Shown here: in pieces, positions 15,053 through 20,273 of the stretch | Position numbering within the stretch: the stretch's first letter is position 1 | Layout of the letters: each line of letters begins with the position of its first letter | DNA from: Bacteroidales bacterium UBA4866 | Lineage (GTDB): Bacteria; Bacteroidota; Bacteroidia; Bacteroidales; P3 | Assembly (NCBI GenBank): GCA_002399565.1 | Contig: DHDW01000032.1 | Coordinates: forward strand, 1,514 to 21,786 | DNA length: 20,273 bases | Direction: 5' to 3' | Translations under genes and position numbers: made by a program | Notes under the pieces: model-generated | What the model was told of the DNA's origin: nothing | What the model saw: only the letters and a program-made list of their open reading frames with translations | Databases searched by the model: none

Positions 15053-15651
15053 GCAAGATTATCGGTCTTTTTGCTTTTATATTTCTTCAAAACAAGTTTG
15101 TAAAGCATAACTATTAATAGTCCTATTCCTATTCCCAATATTCCTCCAACAATTACATCTGAAGGATAGTGTACTCCGCAATATATTCTTGAGTATCCCA
15201 CTAAAATTGCCCAAGAATAAATCAAGACAGGGAGGTGTTTATATTTTTTCCCCAAGACTGCAAATATTGTTGCAAGAGAAAAAGCATTTGCAGCATGAGA
15301 AGAAACAAAACCATATAGTCCTCCTTTGTAATCATATATTAGATGCCAAGAAGAAAGTTTAACTAAATTAACCCCCTCCAAAGCATGGCTTGGACGCAAT
15401 CTTTGAAACACATCTTTAAAACAAAGCACTGATATTCTATCTGCAAATAAGAAAGAAAGTGCAACCAAGACTAAAAGTATCCAGAAATGTTTGTTGAATT
15501 TCTTAATTGAAAGAAAAATTACAGCAAGAAAAATAGCTATAACGAAACTAAGATTATGGCTTAAGAACCCAAATAAATAGTCAAAGAAGAGGTTTCTTTG
15601 ACCATTTATAAGATAGAAAAACTCAGTATCTTTATTCAATATTGCTTCCAT
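15049..15651 (-). CDS. PAP2-family membrane phosphatase
   Basis: The 200-residue protein has several hydrophobic segments (about 30-50, 57-76, 121-135, 142-158, 166-188) and the three PAP2 motifs: KDVFQRLRP (Lys79 to Pro87, KX6RP), SSHA (117-120, His119) and [12 protein letters not shown] (154-165, with His161 and Asp165). Such enzymes remove phosphate from lipid phosphates. Candidates include undecaprenyl diphosphate recycling and lipid A dephosphorylation, and sequence alone does not decide. Its first 20 bases overlap the end of obg, so it is translated from the hpt-adk-obg message. It converges with nadB with no space for a terminator. Confidence 0.9.
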   Translation of the reverse strand: MEAILNKDTEFFYLINGQRNLFFDYLFGFLSHNLSFVIAIFLAVIFLSIKKFNKHFWILLVLVALSFLFADRISVLCFKDVFQRLRPSHALEGVNLVKLSSWHLIYDYKGGLYGFVSSHAANAFSLATIFAVLGKKYKHLPVLIYSWAILVGYSRIYCGVHYPSDVIVGGILGIGIGLLIVMLYKLVLKKYKSKKTDNLA

Positions 15652-16633
15652 TGAGAGTTTGCCAAATTAAATCCTTCAATTCCATTATTCCCATTCCAGC
15701 TACAGAAGAAATAAATACTGTCTTAACTTGTTTTGGAAGAAGTTTTTTCATTTGAGAAATCATTTCTTTATCAAGCATATCACATTTAGTTATTGCAAGA
15801 ATTCTATCCTTATCCATTAGTTCTGGATTGTAGTTTTGGAGCTCATTAAGAAGTATTTTATATTCCTTTTTGATGTCATTGGCATCGCAAGGGACCATAA
15901 ATAGAAGAAGAGAATTTCTTTCAATATGTCTCAAAAATCGAGTACCTAAACCTTTGCCTTCAGATGCACCTTCGATAATTCCTGGAATATCTGCCATAAT
16001 AAAGGATTGTTCATCCCTATATCTAACAATTCCAAGATTAGGGACTAAGGTTGTGAAAGGATAATCTGCAATCTCTGGCTTTGCTGCTGAAACAACACTT
16101 AATAAAGTACTCTTTCCTGCATTAGGGAAACCTACCAAGCCAACATCTGCAAGTATTTTAAGCTCTATTATTTTCCAAGCCTCAATACCTTCTTCTCCTG
16201 GTTGTGAATAACGTGGAGTTTGGTTAGTTGGAGATTTGAAATGGTCATTTCCCAAACCTCCTCTACCTCCTTGAGCAACAATAACCTCTTGTCCATCTTC
16301 CACAATCTCACAATCAACCTCTCCTGTTTCAACATCTCTGCATATTGTTCCAAGAGGAACATCTACAATTATATCTTTACCTTCCCTACCAGTTAATCGG
16401 TTTTTCCCTCCTCCTTCACCATCTTCTGCAATAAGGTGCTTAGTGTATTTAAGATGCAAAAGGGTCCAAAGCTGTTTATTCCCTCTTAAAATAATATGCC
16501 CTCCTCTTCCTCCATCTCCACCATCAGGACCTCCTTTAGCATTACTTCTTGAGCGAAGTAAATGAGCTGAGCCTGCACCTCCTTTTCCACTACGACAATT
16601 TATCTTTACATAATCTACAAAGTTCGAACGCAT
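15632..16633 (-). CDS. obg: GTPase Obg/CgtA
   Basis: This 333-residue protein is an essential GTPase that acts in late 50S ribosome assembly and stress control. The N-terminal glycine-rich Obg fold (residues 1-158) includes [28 protein letters not shown] and QGGRGGLGN. The GTPase domain has GFPNAGKS (168-175), [19 protein letters not shown] (215-222), TKCD as the base-recognition motif in place of NKxD, and ISSVAG. No extra C-terminal domain follows. It starts 18 nt after adk and overlaps the PAP2 gene by 20 nt. Confidence 0.97.
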   Translation of the reverse strand: MRSNFVDYVKINCRSGKGGAGSAHLLRSRSNAKGGPDGGDGGRGGHIILRGNKQLWTLLHLKYTKHLIAEDGEGGGKNRLTGREGKDIIVDVPLGTICRDVETGEVDCEIVEDGQEVIVAQGGRGGLGNDHFKSPTNQTPRYSQPGEEGIEAWKIIELKILADVGLVGFPNAGKSTLLSVVSAAKPEIADYPFTTLVPNLGIVRYRDEQSFIMADIPGIIEGASEGKGLGTRFLRHIERNSLLLFMVPCDANDIKKEYKILLNELQNYNPELMDKDRILAITKCDMLDKEMISQMKKLLPKQVKTVFISSVAGMGIMELKDLIWQTLNGSNIE

Positions 16634-16651
16634 ATTATTTATTTTATTTTG

Positions 16652-17815
16652 TTACGCTTTTTTAAGAGCTTCATCAACAATTTTACATAGGCTTTCAAAC
16701 ACAACTTCTTCAGCAGCATCTGAATTAATACTATAGTATTTATTTTTGTTTTGATAGTAGCTCCTTACATTTAGAGCTGATTGTTCATAATTCTCAATGC
16801 GATGAATTATGATTTCTGGATCCATATCATAAACCCTTCTTCTTTCAGTTTTACTTCTTTGAGTTAGACGTTTTATACATTGAAGAGGATTAGATTTCAT
16901 TTCAATCATACATGTTACAGAAGTGTGCATCTTCTCCAATATTCCATCCATAATGTAGGCTTGAACATAGGTTGAAGGGAAGCCTTTAAAGAGAAAACCT
17001 TTAGCATTGGGATTTTCTTCAATCTTTTGTTCTATAAGTTGTATGGCAATTAAATCGGGAACATTATTTCCTTTCTCCATATAAGTTTGACTCAACATTC
17101 CAATTTCTGAACCTTTAGCAATTTCATCTCTTATCATTGCACCAGTAGAAACATAAACCAAGTCATACTCTTTTGCTAAAAGTTTAGCCTGTGTTCCTCT
17201 TCCTGAACCAGGAGAACCAAAAAGGATAATATTTCTGTAAGCATTTTCAAGAGTTTTATCTATCACCTCTTTCAATCGAGAAAATACTTCTTCAACTGTA
17301 CCTACTCCATCAATTGGGCAGTAAATACCTTTTTCTTTATAAAACTCTGCAACAGGTATTGTTTTATTGTCATATTCCTGAAAACGAGTTAAGATAACTT
17401 CTTTTTTATCATCTTCTCTGCCTTCAATTGAAGCTCTATTGAGCATTCTTTCAATAAGCATCTCTCTTGGAACCTCCAAAGACAATAAGCATAAAAGTCT
17501 TCTATTCATTCTATGCAATAAGCCTTCTAAAATGTAGGCTTGAACAACTGTACGAGGAAATCCATCAAAAAGAATTCCTCCTGTTGTGGAGTTTTCTATA
17601 GTTTTCTCAATAATTTGAACAATTAACTCATCGTCAACCAATCCTCCCTTGTTAATTATATCTTTTGCTTTAAGCCCAATTTCTGATCCTTCGGCTATTT
17701 CTTTTCTTAGTATGTCTCCTGTTGATATATAAGTAAGGTTATATTTCTCAACCAACATCTTTGATTGAGTGCCTTTTCCTGCTCCAGGAGCTCCAAATAA
17801 TACTATACTTAGCAT
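16652..17815 (-). CDS. adk: Tandem adenylate kinase: active-looking N domain plus degenerate C domain
   Basis: Normal adenylate kinases have about 190-220 residues; this one has 387 because the domain is duplicated. Domain 1 (about 1-190) has GAPGAGKGT with Lys14, STGD (31-34), Arg37, DGFPRT (84-89, Arg88), EGREDD (131-136) and Arg144, the expected set for ATP + AMP to 2 ADP. It has a short lid. Domain 2 (about 192-387) aligns throughout but has GSPGSGRGT (Arg206 for the P-loop Lys), STGA (Asp lost), KGFPST (Asp and Arg lost) and TERRRVYDMD in place of EGREDD. Domain 2 is therefore probably non-catalytic and may be structural or regulatory. Reading frame is continuous through the junction at ENAYRNIILFG. 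The gene lies 34 nt after hpt and 18 nt before obg. Confidence 0.92.
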   Translation of the reverse strand: MLSIVLFGAPGAGKGTQSKMLVEKYNLTYISTGDILRKEIAEGSEIGLKAKDIINKGGLVDDELIVQIIEKTIENSTTGGILFDGFPRTVVQAYILEGLLHRMNRRLLCLLSLEVPREMLIERMLNRASIEGREDDKKEVILTRFQEYDNKTIPVAEFYKEKGIYCPIDGVGTVEEVFSRLKEVIDKTLENAYRNIILFGSPGSGRGTQAKLLAKEYDLVYVSTGAMIRDEIAKGSEIGMLSQTYMEKGNNVPDLIAIQLIEQKIEENPNAKGFLFKGFPSTYVQAYIMDGILEKMHTSVTCMIEMKSNPLQCIKRLTQRSKTERRRVYDMDPEIIIHRIENYEQSALNVRSYYQNKNKYYSINSDAAEEVVFESLCKIVDEALKKA

Positions 17816-17849
17816 TTTTTATTTTTGTTTTTAGTTTAACTTGATAAAA

Positions 17850-18386
17850 TTAATCCTTTAACTGATAAATATCTTTAATATTTCTTCCGTATCCATCGAA
17901 ATCAAAACCATACCCAATAATAAACTCATTACTTATCTCTCTCCCGATATACTTTATATTGTAATCTTTCTTAAAAGCCTTAGGTTTAAACATAAGAGTA
18001 CATATTTCAAAAGAAGAAGGCTCTTTAGCCAAAATTCTTTCTTTTAAGCATTCCATTGTTATACCTGTGTCAATAATATCTTCTATTACAATAATATTTT
18101 TGTCTTTTAAGTCTTCATTTAATCCAATAAGTTCCTTGACCTCATCTGTAGATGATAAACCTTGATAGGAGGAAAGTTTGATAAAACTTATCTTATGATT
18201 ACCCTCAATCTGCTTCAAGAGATCAGAAGCAAACATAAAAGCTCCATTGAGAACTATCAAAAATAATACTTCTTTTTCAGCATAATCCTTGTTAATCCTA
18301 TCGCTTAATGATTTAATCACTAAAGCAATTTCATCAGAGCTGATAAACTTATGAAATATTTTGCCTTTTATGTTTACTTGGTCCAA
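17850..18386 (-). CDS. hpt: Hypoxanthine (guanine) phosphoribosyltransferase
   Basis: The enzyme adds ribose 5-phosphate from PRPP to hypoxanthine or guanine in purine salvage. The 178 residues hold the PRPP-binding motif NIIVIEDIIDTGITM (about 98-112), the early LIVLNGAFMFASDLL segment, and the late EFIIGYGFDFDGYGRNIKDIYQL. The reading frame has no ATG near its start. The first usable codon is TTG (18386-18384), because an in-frame TAA lies at 18401-18399 and the next Met is in the core fold. This gives a normal length. A TAATTTTGCA -7 box at 18414-18407 supports this start. It heads the hpt-adk-obg-PAP2 run. Confidence 0.93.
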   Translation of the reverse strand: MDQVNIKGKIFHKFISSDEIALVIKSLSDRINKDYAEKEVLFLIVLNGAFMFASDLLKQIEGNHKISFIKLSSYQGLSSTDEVKELIGLNEDLKDKNIIVIEDIIDTGITMECLKERILAKEPSSFEICTLMFKPKAFKKDYNIKYIGREISNEFIIGYGFDFDGYGRNIKDIYQLKD

Positions 18387-18406
18387 AAGATTCTGTTTTT
18401 AGTTTG

Positions 18407-18414
18407 CAAAATTA
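18407..18414 (-). promoter_or_regulatory. -7 box candidate of the hpt-adk-obg-PAP2 operon
   Basis: TAATTTTGCA on the minus strand matches TAnnTTTG plus GCA. It is about 20 nt upstream of the TTG start of hpt and lies between the M20 stop (18430) and hpt. The expected -33 position falls inside the end of the M20 gene and has no good TTTG. Confidence 0.45.
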
Positions 18415-18429
18415 AATTAAAACAATGAA

Positions 18430-19632
18430 TTAACTTTGATTTAATGAAGAAATCGCCAAAAAGGCTGAAAATCCCATTGCATTTTTTATGCTTTGTTCGT
18501 CAATATTGAAGTTAGATGTATGAAGATTTGTAATAGGCATATCTTTAATTTTTGTGCCTACTCTAAAATAGCAGCTTGGAGCTTGTTGAGAAAAATAGGA
18601 AAAGTCTTCAGCTGTCATTCTTGAAGGAAGATCAATCACTTTATCATCTCCAAAAAATGTTTGTGCATAAGCAAAAACCTTTCTTGTTAAGTCTATATCA
18701 TTATCAACAAAAGGATAACCATGGTCAACAAATACTTTCGCCTTAGCACCAAAAGCCTCTGCTGTTTGAGTTGCAATTCTTTCTATTAACTCATGGCATT
18801 GCTTTCTCCAATCTTCATCAAAAGTTCTTATTATTCCTTCCAAATGAACTGAATTAGGAATTATATTTGTTCTTCCATCAGCAATAAATTTGCCTATTGA
18901 GAATGTTGTTGGTGTTGTTGGTGTAGCATTTCGTGAAACTATACTTTGAAGTGCAATTACAACATGAGAAGCAGCTAAAATAGGGTCAATATTTAGTTCT
19001 GGAGTTGCTCCATGCCCTCCCCTGCCAATTATATCAATGTAAATTTCATCTGTTGAAGCCATTGCTTTGCCTTCAGTCATGCCTATATAGCCACATTCCA
19101 TTTCTGGAGTTGAATGAAAAGCAAAAATATTACTTGGAGTTACTTCTTTAAAAATTCCTTCTTGCAACATCTTCAACGCTCCTCCAGGGTAAGTTTCTTC
19201 GGAAGGTTGAAAGATAAACATAACCCTTCCTTCAAAATCATTTTCCAATTCTTTCAATATTCTAATTGCTCCCAAAAGAGAAGCCATATGAAGATCGTGA
19301 CCACAAGCGTGCATAACTCCTTCATTAATTGACTTGAAAGGAAGCTCTGTTTCCTCCTTTATTGGCAGTGCATCCATATCTGCTCTTAGGGCAATGGTTC
19401 TTTTGTCAGGATTTTTCCCATTAACAAAACCATAAATGCCGAATCCACCAATATTTTTCTTGAATTCCAAACCCCATTCTTCTAATTTTGAACAAATAAA
19501 TTCGGAAGTTTTCTCTTCATGTTTTGATAGTTCAGGATGTTTGTGAAAATGCCTGCGATATTCAACAATTTCATCAAAATACTTCTGAGCCAATTGCTCA
19601 ATTTTTTCTTTAAAACTATTATTACTAATCAT
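18430..19632 (-). CDS. M20-family metal-dependent amidohydrolase/peptidase
   Basis: This 400-residue cytoplasmic protein belongs to the M20D group (N-acyl-amino-acid or hippurate hydrolase-like). Metal ligands are visible: HACGHD (His108, Cys110, His112), PSEET (Glu145/Glu146), FHSTPEME (His173) and NLHTSNF (His371). RADMDALPI (83-91) and RRHFHKHPELS (26-36) are family signatures. The lid/dimerisation domain is about residues 190-300. These enzymes cleave N-acyl or N-carbamoyl amino acids or dipeptides, but the substrate is not set by sequence. It is transcribed alone from a promoter near 19679, with the hpt promoter starting just after it. Confidence 0.92.
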   Translation of the reverse strand: MISNNSFKEKIEQLAQKYFDEIVEYRRHFHKHPELSKHEEKTSEFICSKLEEWGLEFKKNIGGFGIYGFVNGKNPDKRTIALRADMDALPIKEETELPFKSINEGVMHACGHDLHMASLLGAIRILKELENDFEGRVMFIFQPSEETYPGGALKMLQEGIFKEVTPSNIFAFHSTPEMECGYIGMTEGKAMASTDEIYIDIIGRGGHGATPELNIDPILAASHVVIALQSIVSRNATPTTPTTFSIGKFIADGRTNIIPNSVHLEGIIRTFDEDWRKQCHELIERIATQTAEAFGAKAKVFVDHGYPFVDNDIDLTRKVFAYAQTFFGDDKVIDLPSRMTAEDFSYFSQQAPSCYFRVGTKIKDMPITNLHTSNFNIDEQSIKNAMGFSAFLAISSLNQS

Positions 19633-19678
19633 ATAATAAAAAAAGAGTTAATAATCATTCTCTTAAATTTGGATTATG

Positions 19679-19709
19679 CAAAGGTAGATAGTTTTTGTTT
19701 TATTAACAA
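19679..19709 (-). promoter_or_regulatory. Promoter of the M20 hydrolase
   Basis: On the minus strand TTG (19709-19707) is followed after 20 nt by TACCTTTGCA, whose -7 box is 19686-19679. The start codon is about 46 nt downstream. It diverges from the lipoprotein promoter at 19761. Confidence 0.6.
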
Positions 19710-19760
19710 TATTAGAATAAGATATTTTCTTTTAAACTTAATCATTCTAAAATAATTCCT

Positions 19761-19768
19761 TATCTTCG
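19761..19768 (+). promoter_or_regulatory. -7 box candidate of the small lipoprotein gene
   Basis: TATCTTCGCA, the same one-base variant of TAnnTTTG as before the M49-like gene. The candidate start at 19804 is 35 nt downstream. No clear -33 box is present. Confidence 0.45.
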
Positions 19769-19803
19769 CAAATGAAAAGAACATAAAAATAGAGATTAAT
19801 ATA

Positions 19804-20214
19804 ATGCAATCTAATCAAATGAAAAGATTTAAATTTCTTTTATTAGTGGGGTTAATCTCTTCTTTTATTATTGTTTCATGCAATAAAAAGGAGGATAAAA
19901 TTATTGGTAAGTGGCAACATGTTTTAATTGTTGAGCAAAGCCTTGAAGGAAGCGGCTCTTTAGATATGACTAAATACCCTTCAAACATTAATTTATTTAG
20001 AGAAGATGGCACCCTCCAAATATCAAATGGGCGAGAAGAAGTAAATGTTCATTACTTTATTCGCAATAACCAATTATATTCTTTCAAGATTGGAGCATTA
20101 GACACTTCAATTATGGATATAAAGAAACTTACTAATGATGAATTGATTCTTAATTTAAAATATCACGACCAATACCAAAAAGAAGTAACTCTTTACTACA
20201 AAAGAGTTGAATAA
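19804..20214 (+). CDS. Small lipoprotein of unknown function (lipocalin-like)
   Basis: The 136-residue protein has a lipoprotein signal ending LISSFIIVSC; the Cys is residue 26 if translation starts at 19804, or 21 if it starts at the in-frame ATG at 19819 (MKRFKF), which gives a more usual signal peptide. After the Cys comes NKKEDKIIGKWQH, then alternating beta-strand-like segments. A lipid-anchored start followed by a GKW motif is common in Bacteroidota lipocalin-like proteins, which suggests a small beta-barrel, but I cannot assign a ligand or role. It stands alone, diverging from the M20 gene. Confidence 0.75.
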   Translation: MQSNQMKRFKFLLLVGLISSFIIVSCNKKEDKIIGKWQHVLIVEQSLEGSGSLDMTKYPSNINLFREDGTLQISNGREEVNVHYFIRNNQLYSFKIGALDTSIMDIKKLTNDELILNLKYHDQYQKEVTLYYKRVE

Positions 20215-20251
20215 TTAATACTAATAGAACACTATATTCAAAATAATTTTG

Positions 20252-20259
20252 TATATTTG
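20252..20259 (+). promoter_or_regulatory. -7 box for a gene beyond the window
   Basis: TATATTTGCA matches TAnnTTTG plus GCA and lies 14 bp before the window edge. It points to a plus-strand gene starting just outside. Confidence 0.45.
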
Positions 20260-20273
20260 CAAACCTAAACCAT

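Noticed and set aside
20205..20251. Terminator after the small lipoprotein (TTGAATA/TATTCAA)
   Set aside because: A 7-bp AT stem with a loop of more than 20 nt and only a weak T-run is not convincing.

Overview
The window is AT-rich chromosomal DNA of a member of the Bacteroidota, most likely the order Bacteroidales. The evidence is: a type IX secretion C-terminal sorting domain on an Omp28-like protein; lipoproteins with short Lys-rich signal peptides; the F1Fo ATP synthase gene order E-F-H-A-G; an hpt-adk-obg cluster; and a start-site signal, TAnnTTTG (often extended to TTTGCA), in front of almost every transcription unit, which is the known Bacteroidota -7 element. No plasmid, phage or transposase gene is visible. 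Apart from two intergenic repeat elements the region reads as ordinary core genome.

Layout. 1-1222 (-): N-terminal part of an S9 (DPP5-like) lipoprotein peptidase, cut by the window edge. 1314-2528 (-): HD phosphohydrolase. 2530-2985: divergent intergenic region holding repeat element E1. 2986-4080 (+): dprA. 4138-4177: strong bidirectional terminator between dprA and gpsA. 5263-6897 then 4262-5251 (-): M49-like metallopeptidase lipoprotein and gpsA, apparently one operon. 7080-8837 (-): Omp28-like protein with a T9SS sorting domain. 8979-9115: repeat element E2. 9290-9362 (-): tRNA-Lys(CUU) with its own terminator. 9646-15052 (+): atpE-atpF-atpH-atpA-atpG-nadB, tightly packed behind one promoter. 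18386 down to 15049 (-): hpt, a tandem-duplicated adenylate kinase, obg and a PAP2 phosphatase in one run. 18430-19632 (-): M20 amidohydrolase. 19804-20214 (+): small lipoprotein. The last bases hold a -7 element for a gene beyond the window.

How the genes fit together. Three secreted or envelope-associated proteins (S9 peptidase, M49-like peptidase, Omp28-like T9SS cargo) and an M20 hydrolase suggest a peptide-using lifestyle. The ATP synthase half-operon supplies c, b, delta, alpha and gamma subunits. The a, beta and epsilon genes are not here and must lie elsewhere. The hpt-adk-obg run joins purine salvage, adenylate balance and a ribosome-assembly GTPase.

Most interesting signals. (1) Two intergenic elements, E1 and E2, are built from arrays of a 15-bp palindromic unit, TAAGGT-ACG-ACCTTA, spaced 21-22 bp apart. 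They are bounded by complementary outer arms whose sequences differ between the two copies while the pairing is kept. I do not recognise this family. (2) An adenylate kinase made of one intact and one apparently degenerate catalytic domain in tandem. (3) An ATP synthase operon that starts at atpE and carries nadB at its end.
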